From Candidatus Rokuibacteriota bacterium (GTDB lineage: Bacteria; Methylomirabilota; Methylomirabilia; Rokubacteriales; JACPHL01), in the NCBI GenBank assembly GCA_016188625.1, contig JACPHL010000162.1:1-13377 (forward strand): 13,377 bases of DNA. Reading direction: 5' to 3'. The stretch's first letter is position 1. The number at the start of each line of letters is the position of its first letter. The translations under genes were made by a program, and so were the position numbers. Of this stretch, positions 6,040 through 13,377 are shown in pieces. The notes under the pieces were generated by a model, which saw only the letters and a program-made list of their open reading frames with translations, did not search any database and was not told the DNA's origin.

Positions 6040-6393
6040 ATGACGCCGGCGGTCCTCTACAACCGGCCCGGCTGACCCACCTGCCTCGGGGCGAGGGAGT
6101 TTCTCTCGGCACGCGGCATCGAGTTCGTGGAGCGCTCCGTGGAGGCGGCCCCGGTGGGGAAGGAGGAGACCGCCGGCCTCGCCCGGCGGGCCTGGGAGCT
6201 CTACGTGAAACACGGCCAGGAGGTCCTGCACTTCGAGGCGGGACGGAACCCGATCACCGATGCCGAGATCCTGGCCTACCTCGTCCACGATGACGGCCAG
6301 TTGCGCGTCCCGGTGCTCGTGCGCGGGGGACTCCTGGTGCGGGGCTATACCGAGGAGCTCTACGCGCGGGTCTTCGGGGGGGAGGGGCGATGA
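6040..6393 (+). CDS. glutaredoxin/ArsC-like selenoprotein (UxxC)
   Basis: Reading the in-frame TGA at 6073-6075 as selenocysteine gives a 117-residue thioredoxin-fold protein. It begins MTPAVLYNRPGUPTCLGARE, with Sec12 and Cys15 exactly where glutaredoxin-like proteins have CPxC after a beta strand. FLSARGIEFVERSV matches the second helix and strand of the glutaredoxin/ArsC fold. RVPVLV carries the expected cis-Pro (91), and LLVRGYTEEL fits the ArsC-like ending. The same frame continues without a stop to 6393. A SECIS-like hairpin follows the TGA (6092-6108). A reader ignoring Sec would call only a GTG-started fragment from 6127. Expected role: thiol/selenol redox reaction in the cytosol, perhaps reducing a disulfide, peroxide or oxyanion; substrate unknown. 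Its stop overlaps the next start (ATGA). The alternative is a Cys-to-stop pseudogene, less likely given the placement. Confidence 0.82.
6073..6075 (+). other. in-frame UGA, predicted selenocysteine codon
   Basis: The codon sits at position 12 of the frame, between RPG and PTC, where Cys is expected. Conserved coding sequence lies on both sides. TGA is an ordinary stop in several neighbouring genes (for example 1024, 5518, 8737), so it is not reassigned in this genome as a whole. Confidence 0.8.
6092..6108 (+). promoter_or_regulatory. candidate bacterial SECIS hairpin
   Basis: CGAGGGA (6092-6098) pairs with UCUCUCG (6102-6108), seven pairs including one G-U, around an apical loop GUU (6099-6101). 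The loop starts 23 bases after the UGA and begins with G. This agrees with the bacterial SECIS model: short loop, G in the first two loop positions, loop about 16-37 bases from UGA. A competing hairpin, CCUCG-GGG-CGAGG (6084-6096), is possible. Found by hand, not by folding software. Confidence 0.6.
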
Positions 6394-6668
6394 TCCCAGA
6401 GGCGGTCATGGAGGAATACCGGGAGGGCTTCGACACGAGCCTCTCGCCTTCCCTGGAGACCCTGGCCCGGAGGCGGATGGAGTACTTCAGAAAGGTGAGC
6501 GGCGACACCCGCCTGTCTACCGCCGACCGGGTGCTGCTCCTCACGCATACCGACGCCGTCCTCCTCTACAGCCTCCTCTCCTTCGACGCCTCCTCCAAGG
6601 AGAACGCCAAGAAGTACATGAACGCCGTGGCCTCCACGGTCCTGGAGCTCATCGACGAGCGGGAGTGA
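6390..6668 (+). CDS. hypothetical helical protein coupled to the selenoprotein
   Basis: I do not recognise this 92-residue protein. It is rich in charged and Leu/Ala residues with predicted helices throughout, no signal peptide, no membrane segment and no Cys. Visible stretches include MEEYREGFDTSLS (7-19), RRMEYFRKVSG (28-38), a hydrophobic core around VLLLTHTDAVLLYSLLSF, and KENAKKYMNAVAS near the end. The ATG overlaps the stop of the selenoprotein gene (ATGA), so translation is probably coupled and the two may act together. If Sec decoding failed, ribosomes would not reach this start from upstream, so expression could depend on selenium. Codon use resembles that of its neighbours. Clearly a coding frame; function unknown. 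Confidence 0.75.
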   Translation: MIPEAVMEEYREGFDTSLSPSLETLARRRMEYFRKVSGDTRLSTADRVLLLTHTDAVLLYSLLSFDASSKENAKKYMNAVASTVLELIDERE

Positions 6669-6753
6669 CCCGCCCGCCCCGCCTCCCTCGCGCTGTCCTT
6701 TCGTCGCTGACCCGCCTGCGGGGGATCGCACGGACAGGCCGGCTCGCCGCGGC

Positions 6754-7599
6754 TCAACAGCCCCCGATGTGGACGGGCGAGGCGAGGGTCCGGGCGTAGG
6801 CCAGATATCGCTTGAAGACCAGCACGTGGAAGTGCGCCTGCTGGAGCTCCTCGATGGCGTAGAGCCACCCCTGGCGGCTGAGGCGGTCGAGGACCAGGCG
6901 TACCCAGAGGATCTCGCGGTCGGTGAGGGGCTGCCTGGAGAGGTCCACCGCCGCGCCGGTGAGGTGGGTGGAGCGGATCCGACCGTCGGCCGGCGCCGCG
7001 TTGTGGTTCCAGGTGGCGAGGGCGCGCTGGATATCGACGGTCCGCGCCAGGCTCGTGACCTTGAGGCGCGTCCCGAATAGGCCGTGGAGCCCCCCGGCGA
7101 GCTGCTCGATGAAGCGCTTCGTCCAGGGGCGCGTCACCCGGAGCCAATCGGGGACCCCCGCGACCCAGTAGGTGCGGGTCTCCTCGGGGAGGCGCACCAG
7201 CAGGCCGGCCCGGACGAAGCGCCGCAGCATGCGGCGATCCCGGAGGCGGGAGAGGCCCTGCCGGTCCGCCGCCATGTTCTCCCGGCGGAGGTGGCCCGGC
7301 CTCGCGGTGAGGGCGACGGTGTCCGGCGGGAGCCTGCCCCGGGAGAGGTCGGGGAGCGCGGGGAGGGTCAGGGTCCGCCCGACCCGGAGGACGGCGTTCG
7401 GGCGGATCCCGTTGAGCCGGGCCAGCTCCCTCGCCGTGGTGCCGTGGCGCGCCGCCAGCGCCGACAGGGTGTCGCCTGGCCTGATCCGGTGGCACCACTG
7501 AGGCGATGCCGCCGCGGGCACGCCCTGGACCAGCACGAGCACCGCCAGGAGGACGATCGCGAGCGCGCGACCGCGCGCGGCCTTCCTCGCACAACCCAC
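6754..7599 (-). CDS. secreted LysM and DUF5715 (M15-like) protein
   Basis: With the GTG start chosen here the protein has 281 residues. A basic start and hydrophobic core (about 11-31, ending PAAAS) form a signal peptide. A LysM peptidoglycan-binding domain follows (about 36-80), with HRIRPGDTLSALAARHGTT and a LNGI motif. The C-terminal part (about 140-265) matches DUF5715. STHLTGAAVDLS has His212 and Asp219, and EELQQAHFHV has Glu250/251 and His256/258. These mirror the zinc ligands and catalytic acid of M15 D,D-carboxypeptidases (SxHxxGxAxD and HxH). Probable role: binding and trimming cell-wall peptides in the periplasm. GGAG lies 7 bases before the GTG; a TTG at 7635 would add 12 residues. 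The gene is convergent with the 6390-6668 gene and divergent from the ABC operon. Confidence 0.82.
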   Translation of the reverse strand: MGCARKAARGRALAIVLLAVLVLVQGVPAAASPQWCHRIRPGDTLSALAARHGTTARELARLNGIRPNAVLRVGRTLTLPALPDLSRGRLPPDTVALTARPGHLRRENMAADRQGLSRLRDRRMLRRFVRAGLLVRLPEETRTYWVAGVPDWLRVTRPWTKRFIEQLAGGLHGLFGTRLKVTSLARTVDIQRALATWNHNAAPADGRIRSTHLTGAAVDLSRQPLTDREILWVRLVLDRLSRQGWLYAIEELQQAHFHVLVFKRYLAYARTLASPVHIGGC

Positions 7600-7680
7600 G
7601 GGGCCACTCCAGCACAGGGGGCGCCGGCGAGTCAAGTTTTCGGCCCCCCGGGGCGTCGCCGCCGGTCTCCGGCCGGGTGG

Positions 7681-7688
7681 TGTATAAT
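7681..7688 (+). promoter_or_regulatory. -10 promoter element for the gld-like ABC operon
   Basis: TGTATAAT contains a perfect TATAAT hexamer, AT-rich in GC-rich DNA. It is preceded by GTGG and followed by GAATTGC. Transcription from about 7695 would give a leader of about 84 bases before the GTG at 7779. No clear -35 is visible. Confidence 0.5.
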
Positions 7689-7778
7689 GAATTGCAGGTC
7701 TCAGGCGAGCACCGCGCGTCCGCGAACCCCCATGGCCAGCCGGCCTAACGAGCGTTCATCCCGCGAGATCGTCCACCC

Positions 7779-8733
<955 letters not shown>

Positions 8734-8737
<4 letters not shown>

Positions 8738-9507
8738 GGGTCTGGTCGATCTTCAAGAAGGAGGTGCGCCTCTACTTCGTCTCGCCGATCGCCTACGTGG
8801 TCTTCGCCATCTTCGCGCTCGTCTCTGGGGCGTTCTTCTACGGGTATCTGATCGATTACGCCTTCTACTCCATGCGTGCCGCCATGAGCCCGATGCTGGC
8901 CGGCGACCTCAACATCACCGAGGGGGTGATGCGGCCCCTGCTTCAACACGTGATCGCCGTGATCATGCTGTTCGTGCTGCCTCTCCTCACCATGCGCCTC
9001 TTCGCCGAGGAGAAGAAGGTCGGGACCATCGAGCTCCTCCTCACCTATCCGGTCCGCGACGGGGAGGTCCTCCTCGGGAAGTACCTGGCCGCCCTCGCCC
9101 TCTTCCTCGGGATGCTCGTGCTCACGCTCTGCTATCCGATCCTCGTCGGGTCGATGGCGCGCCTGGAGTGGGGGCCGCTCCTGTCGGGCTACCTCGGTCT
9201 CGTCCTCCAGGGGGCGGCCTTCCTCGCGGCCGGGGTCCTGATCTCCTCCCTGACCGAGAACCAGGTCGTGGCCGCGGTCGCCACCTTCGGGATCCTCCTC
9301 CTCCTCTGGGTCGCCCCGTCCCTGGTCGCCAATTTCGTGGGGTCCGAGCTGGCGCGGATCCTCGCCCATCTGTCGATGCTGGAGCAGTTCGAGGGCTTCG
9401 CCAAGGGCGTCATCGACACCAAGGCCGTGGTGTACTACCTGAACTTCACGCTCCTCTGCCTCTTCCTGACGCTGCGGTCGCTGGAGTCCAAGCGGTGGAG
9501 GGGCTGA
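8734..9507 (+). CDS. gldF: GldF-type ABC-2 permease
   Basis: A 257-residue inner-membrane protein with about six hydrophobic segments (near 18-40, 69-90, 117-139, 150-172, 176-200, 231-249). The N-terminal KKEVRLYFVSPIAYVV and the cytoplasmic loop RLFAEEKKVGTIELLLTYPV (88-107) are typical of the GldF/ABC-2 permease family. Together with the ATPase and the GldG-like protein it would form an exporter. In Bacteroidetes this complex is linked to gliding, but homologues are common in non-gliding bacteria and their cargo is unknown. The ATG overlaps the ATPase stop (ATGA), and its stop overlaps the next start (TGATG). Confidence 0.88.
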
Positions 9508-11066
9508 TGCGACGGCTTCCGGGCGCGGCCCTCGCCCTGGGCGCGGCCCTGCTCGTCGCGGGCGGCGCGCTCTGGCTCGTCCGCCCGGAGTGGGGGGTCG
9601 CCCGCGCGGCCGCCCTGGGCCTCGGCGGGGTCCTGGCGCTCTTCGCCGTCTACGCGGGCTTTCACCGGATCCGGGCCTTCTTCGGCCGTCGCGCGGCGCG
9701 GTACGGCTTCAACGTGGCCGTGATGATCCTCCTCGTCCTGGGGATCATCGCCCTGGTGGAGGCGGTCTCGTACCGGCACCACTGGCGGTTCGACCTGACC
9801 GAGAACCGCCGGCACAGCCTCTCCCCCCAGACCTTCCGGCTGCTCAAGGCCCTGGCCGCGCCCGTGAGCGCCACGGCCTTCTTCCGCCCCGACCAGTCCG
9901 GGAGGCGGGCGGCCGAGGACCTCCTCAAGCAGTACGCCGCCCGCTCCGACGGGAAGCTCGCCTGGCAGGTGGTGGACCCCGACCGCAACCCCCTCCTCGC
10001 CCAGCGCTACGGGGTCGAGGCCTACGGGACCGTGGTCCTCGAGGCCCGGCTGACGAAGGACCAGGTCAAGGAGGAGAAGGTCCTCGATGTCACCGAGGAG
10101 AAGCTGACGAACGCCCTGATCCGGGTCACCCGCGAGGGGCGGCGGGTGGTCTACTTCACGAAGGGGCACGGGGAGCGGGACCTCGCCTCGACCGAGCGGG
10201 ACGGTCTCAGCGAGGTCAAGGCGACCGTCGAGAAGGCCAACTACGAGGTCAAGGAGCTCCTCCTGGCCCGCGACCTCAAGGTCCCGGACGACGCGGCCGT
10301 CCTGGTCATCCCCGGGCCCCAGAAGGACCTCCTTCCCCAGGAGCTCGCGGCCGTCGAGGCCTTCGTCGCCCGGGCGGGGAAGGTCCTCGTCCTCCTCGAC
10401 CCCTTCCAGGCCCCCGGCCTCGTCCCGTTCCTGGCGCAGTACGGGATCCAGCTCGGCAACGACGTCATCATCGACCTGTCGCCGGGGGGGCGGCTGATGG
10501 GGGCCGGGCCCGAGGTCCCGGTGGTGGGGCAGTACGAGGGGCACCCGATCACCCAGGGCTTCCGGTTCGCCACCCTCTTCCCCCTCGCCCGCACCGTCGG
10601 GATCCTGGAGCCGCCGCCGCCGGGCGTCACCGCGCAGACCCTGGCCCGGACCTCCTCGGAGAGCTGGGCCGAGACCAGCCGGGCGCAGCTGGACCGGGGC
10701 CAGGTCAAGCCGGACCCGGAGGACCAACGGGGGCCGCTCCCGATCGCCGCGGTGGCCACCGTCGAGGCCGAGGCCGGCGAGCGGGCGGGCGCCCGCGCGC
10801 GGGTGGTGGTCTACGGCGATTCGGATTTCGTCTCGAACAGCTTCCTCCACCTCTCGGGGAACCGGGACCTCTTCCTCAACACCCTGTCGTGGCTGGCCGA
10901 GGAGGAGGACCTCATCGCGATCCGGCCCCGGGAGGCCCGCGCCACCCCGCTCTTCCTCACCGCGGCCCAGACCCGCCTGGTCTTCTGGCTCCCCGTGGTG
11001 GTCGTGCCCGGGGCGGTGGCGGTCAGCGGGATCTGGGTCGTCGTCCGGCGGCGACGTGCGCGGTAG
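9507..11066 (+). CDS. gldG: GldG-type ABC exporter auxiliary protein
   Basis: The product has 519 residues. Membrane segments are visible near 7-25, 32-50 and 69-88, then a large extracytoplasmic domain, and a C-terminal membrane segment (about 490-512) followed by RRRRAR. RFDLTENRRHSLSPQT (94-109) is the diagnostic start of the GldG/ABC_transp_aux domain (PF09822). Further family features are YFTKGHGERDL in the middle and VVVYGDSDFVSNSF near the end. The start at 9507 is chosen because GGAGGGG precedes it and it overlaps the permease stop by one base; the open frame extends further upstream but only as a shadow of gldF. It carries two extra N-terminal hydrophobic segments before the canonical one. 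Confidence 0.88.
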   Translation: MRRLPGAALALGAALLVAGGALWLVRPEWGVARAAALGLGGVLALFAVYAGFHRIRAFFGRRAARYGFNVAVMILLVLGIIALVEAVSYRHHWRFDLTENRRHSLSPQTFRLLKALAAPVSATAFFRPDQSGRRAAEDLLKQYAARSDGKLAWQVVDPDRNPLLAQRYGVEAYGTVVLEARLTKDQVKEEKVLDVTEEKLTNALIRVTREGRRVVYFTKGHGERDLASTERDGLSEVKATVEKANYEVKELLLARDLKVPDDAAVLVIPGPQKDLLPQELAAVEAFVARAGKVLVLLDPFQAPGLVPFLAQYGIQLGNDVIIDLSPGGRLMGAGPEVPVVGQYEGHPITQGFRFATLFPLARTVGILEPPPPGVTAQTLARTSSESWAETSRAQLDRGQVKPDPEDQRGPLPIAAVATVEAEAGERAGARARVVVYGDSDFVSNSFLHLSGNRDLFLNTLSWLAEEEDLIAIRPREARATPLFLTAAQTRLVFWLPVVVVPGAVAVSGIWVVVRRRRAR

Positions 11067-11099
11067 CGGGTCGGCGAGGGGGCGGCGGGAGGCGGCGTG

Positions 11100-12851
11100 A
11101 TGCGCGCCCGGACGACGGTGATCCTGGCCATCCTCTTCGCCGCGCTGGCGGCCTTCTACTACGTCTATGAGGTCCGCCTCGGGCCCGACCGCGAGCGGGC
11201 CGAAGCCGAGCGCCACCGCCTCTTCGCCCTGGAGGCCAAGGACGTCGAGGAGCTGCTCCTCCGGCGCGGCGGCGAGATGATCCGGCTCAGGCGCGAGGGG
11301 GAGGAGTGGCGCCTGATCGAGCCGGTCCGGGCCCGCACCGAGCCGGGGGTTGTGGAGGGGATCGTCTCCTCCCTCGCCTCCGCCCGCATCGAGCGCGAGG
11401 TCGAGGCGAACCCGACCTCCGTGGCCGAGTTCGGCCTCGATCCCCCCGCCGTGGAGATCACCCTCCGGGCCAAGGGGGAGGAGCGCGGCCTCCGCCTCGG
11501 GGCCAAGAGCCCGACGGGGGTCTGGGTCTACGCCCAGGAGCGCGGGCGGCCGGCGGTGTTCCTCCTCTCCGACTTCATCCTGCGCGATGCCCGGAAGACG
11601 CCCGAGGAGCTGCGGGACAAGACGGTGCTGGCCTTCGAAGTCCAGGACGTCACCGCCCTGGAGATCAGGACCCGGGGCCGGGTGCTGCGGGCCGAGGAGC
11701 GCGCGGGGGAGGGGTGGCGGCTCGCCCGGCCGCTCGAGGTCCGGGCGGATCAGGGCCGGATCCGGGAGTTCCTCGACACGCTGAAGGCCGCCCGGATCAA
11801 GGCCTTCGTCGAGGAGGCCCCGGCGGCCGTGGCCCGCTACGGGCTCGCGGAGCCCCTCCGGGTGACCCTCTGGCTCGGCCGGGAGACGGCGCGAACCGCC
11901 AAGACCCTCCTCCTCGGGCGGGCGGACCAGGCGCGAGGGGGGATCTACGCCCAGCGCGAGGGGGAGCCGGCCGTCTTCCTGGTCGGGGAGGAGCTCCCCG
12001 GGGCCGTCCCCCTGACCGTGACGGCCCTTCGCGACAAGACCGTGGTGGACTACGACCGCGGGAAGCTCGGCAAGGTGGCGATCGAGAGCCCCAAGGGGCG
12101 GGTGGTTCTGGTCAAGGAGGGGCCGGGATGGCGACTGACCGAGCCCCTGGCGGCCGAGGCCGATGACCGCGCGGTCTCGGACCTCCTCTCCGCGCTCGGG
12201 GACCTCCGGGCCAAGGAGTTCCTGGCCGAGGCGCCCCGGGGCCTGGCTCGGTACGGGCTCGACCGGCCCGAGGTGCGGGTGAGTCTCTGGGAGCAGGAGG
12301 CGGAGGCCCCGGTGCGTCTGCTCCTCGCCCCAGCCCGGGACCGCAAGGGGATGGCCTACGCCGCCGTCGCGGGGCGAGGGCCTATTACCCTGGTGGAGGC
12401 CGAGGCCCTCCGGGTCCTCGCCCGCTCCCCCCACGACCTCAGGGACCGCTCGCTGTTCGGGACCCTCGACCCCCGCGCGGTCAGGTCGATCCGCCTCACG
12501 CTCGGCGAGACGCGGGTGGTCCTGGAACGGCGCGGGGAAGAGGAGTGGCGGATGCTCGAGCCGCGCCGGGCCAGGGCCCGGGCCTCGCGCGTCAACGACC
12601 TCCTCTGGACCCTCCAGGGCCTCCGGTGGCGCGCCACCGCCGAGGGGGAACCGGCCCGTCTCGGCCTGGAGCCCCCGCGCCTCGCCGTGTCGCTCCTCGG
12701 GAGCGACGGGCAGGAGCTGGGCGCGCTTCACGTCGGGCGCGTCGAGGAGGGCGAGGCCTACGTGCAGGTCCCGGGACGGTCGGAGCTCTACGTGGTCGAG
12801 ACCAAGGCCCTCGGGGATCTCCCCGAGGGTCCCGACGACCTCGCCCCCTGA
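11100..12851 (+). CDS. DUF4340 protein with four tandem repeats
   Basis: A 583-residue protein with one N-terminal membrane anchor (about 7-24) and a long extracytoplasmic region. Four repeats of about 137 residues are visible. Each has a W-R-[LM] core followed by E/A-P: Trp70 (EEWRLIEPV), Trp206 (EGWRLARPL), Trp344 (PGWRLTEPL) and Trp483 (EEWRMLEP). Each continues with a helix and [YFL]GL-x-x-P. LRDK or LRDR closes the first three units (171, 310, 447). DUF4340 proteins regularly follow gldA/F/G-type genes and probably act with the exporter at the cell surface. An in-frame GTG directly before the ATG would add one residue; GGAGG lies 7 bases before the ATG. A 30-base gap separates it from the GldG-like gene. 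Confidence 0.87.
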   Translation: MRARTTVILAILFAALAAFYYVYEVRLGPDRERAEAERHRLFALEAKDVEELLLRRGGEMIRLRREGEEWRLIEPVRARTEPGVVEGIVSSLASARIEREVEANPTSVAEFGLDPPAVEITLRAKGEERGLRLGAKSPTGVWVYAQERGRPAVFLLSDFILRDARKTPEELRDKTVLAFEVQDVTALEIRTRGRVLRAEERAGEGWRLARPLEVRADQGRIREFLDTLKAARIKAFVEEAPAAVARYGLAEPLRVTLWLGRETARTAKTLLLGRADQARGGIYAQREGEPAVFLVGEELPGAVPLTVTALRDKTVVDYDRGKLGKVAIESPKGRVVLVKEGPGWRLTEPLAAEADDRAVSDLLSALGDLRAKEFLAEAPRGLARYGLDRPEVRVSLWEQEAEAPVRLLLAPARDRKGMAYAAVAGRGPITLVEAEALRVLARSPHDLRDRSLFGTLDPRAVRSIRLTLGETRVVLERRGEEEWRMLEPRRARARASRVNDLLWTLQGLRWRATAEGEPARLGLEPPRLAVSLLGSDGQELGALHVGRVEEGEAYVQVPGRSELYVVETKALGDLPEGPDDLAP

Positions 12852-12867
12852 TTCGTGGGAGGCCACC

Positions 12868-13377
12868 ATGGCGGCGCTCTACCTGAAGCAGATGGAGCTG
12901 GGCCCGATGCAGAACTATGTCTACCTGGTGGGGGATCCGGAGACCCGGGAGTGCGTGGTGGTGGACCCCGCCTGGGAGCTCGACACCATCGTCCAGACGG
13001 CTGAGGCCGATGGGATGACGGTCACCGGGGTGCTGGTGACCCACACCCACCCCGATCACGTCGGCGGCCACCTCTTCGGGACCGACATCCCGGGCGTGGC
13101 GGATCTCCTCGAGCGGGTTCCGGCGAAGGTCTACGTCCACAAAGCCGAGCGGGAGTTCCTGAAGGGGTTCGGCTCGGACCTCCGGGCGGTCGAGGGCGGG
13201 GAGGGGCTCCAGGTCGGGCGGCTCACGATCACCTTCCTCCACACCCCCGGCCACACCCCCGGCTCCCAGTGCTTCTATGTGGACGGTCGCCTCATCTCCG
13301 GGGACACCCTGTTCATCAGCTCCTGCAGCCGGACCGACCTGCCCGGCGGCGACCCGAGCGAGATGTACAGGAGCCTC
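12868..13377 (+). CDS. metallo-beta-lactamase-fold hydrolase, glyoxalase II-like (partial, 3' cut off)
   Basis: The open frame runs off the window after 170 residues with no stop. GGGAGG lies 5 bases before the ATG. The metal motif THTHPDHVGG (58-67) supplies His59, His61, Asp63 and His64. HTPGHTPGS (125-133) supplies the next His (129), and SGDTLF (144-149) the bridging Asp146. The following RTDLPGGDPSEMYRSL is typical of glyoxalase II/ETHE1-like hydrolases, so a thioester or persulfide-type substrate is plausible. The usual Gly before RTD is Ser here. No signal peptide is seen, so a cytosolic location is expected. It starts 16 bases after the DUF4340 stop, on the same strand, perhaps in the same transcript. 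Confidence 0.88.
   Translation, partial: MAALYLKQMELGPMQNYVYLVGDPETRECVVVDPAWELDTIVQTAEADGMTVTGVLVTHTHPDHVGGHLFGTDIPGVADLLERVPAKVYVHKAEREFLKGFGSDLRAVEGGEGLQVGRLTITFLHTPGHTPGSQCFYVDGRLISGDTLFISSCSRTDLPGGDPSEMYRSL

Noticed and set aside
6706-6722. CCCGC-CT-GCGGG hairpin between the convergent genes, as a terminator
   Set aside because: Five-pair stem with a 2-base loop and no U-tract; too weak to call.
7635-7640. TTGACT on the minus strand as a -35 box for the LysM gene
   Set aside because: No -10-like hexamer follows at 16-18 bases, and TTG here is also a possible start codon.
9435-12869. 1144-codon minus-strand open frame across the gldG and DUF4340 genes
   Set aside because: Low-complexity composition and no motifs; it mirrors the plus-strand genes, whose domains and ribosome-binding sites are clear.

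Overview
The window is a compact, very GC-rich bacterial segment (roughly 70% GC by eye). Short intergenic gaps and many ATGA/TGATG stop-start overlaps suggest a free-living soil or sediment bacterium. The gene set (GldA/F/G-type ABC exporter with a DUF4340 protein, periplasmic bifunctional nuclease, DUF5715 protein, a UxxC selenoprotein) and the GC-rich hairpin repeats would suit a lineage such as Candidatus Rokubacteria/Methylomirabilota or a deltaproteobacterium-like phylum. That placement is inference; there is no rRNA or other marker here.

Layout. (1) 1-294 holds no recognisable gene, only GC-rich inverted repeats. It is followed on the minus strand by a 50-residue zinc-ribbon protein (295-447). 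(2) 470-3979, plus strand: a C39-like cysteine peptidase lipoprotein, an adenine deaminase-like amidohydrolase and an MFS transporter, probably one operon driven by an extended -10 promoter that lies inside the zinc-ribbon gene. (3) 4024-5958, plus: exported bifunctional nuclease (DUF151), a small AAA+ ATPase ending in GQYL, and a YbgC/FadM-type thioesterase, behind their own -10 element. (4) 5993-6668, plus: a GC hairpin repeat, then a glutaredoxin/ArsC-like selenoprotein whose in-frame UGA replaces the first Cys of the redox motif and is followed by a plausible SECIS hairpin. It is coupled by ATGA to an unknown 92-residue helical protein. (5) 6754-7599, minus: a secreted LysM plus DUF5715 (M15-like) protein, convergent with region 4. 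(6) 7779-12851, plus: gldA-like ATPase (frameshifted in the Walker A region), gldF-like permease, gldG-like auxiliary protein and a four-repeat DUF4340 protein, then a metallo-beta-lactamase-fold hydrolase cut off by the window end.

The strongest observations are the selenoprotein, which an ordinary gene caller would truncate to its C-terminal part; the frameshift that splits the P-loop of an otherwise well-preserved ABC ATPase; two copies of a GC hairpin repeat with shared flanks; and the small zinc-ribbon gene with a promoter for the opposite strand inside it. I recognise nothing that amounts to a wholly new multi-gene system. The selenoprotein plus its coupled partner is the best candidate for an undescribed functional pair.
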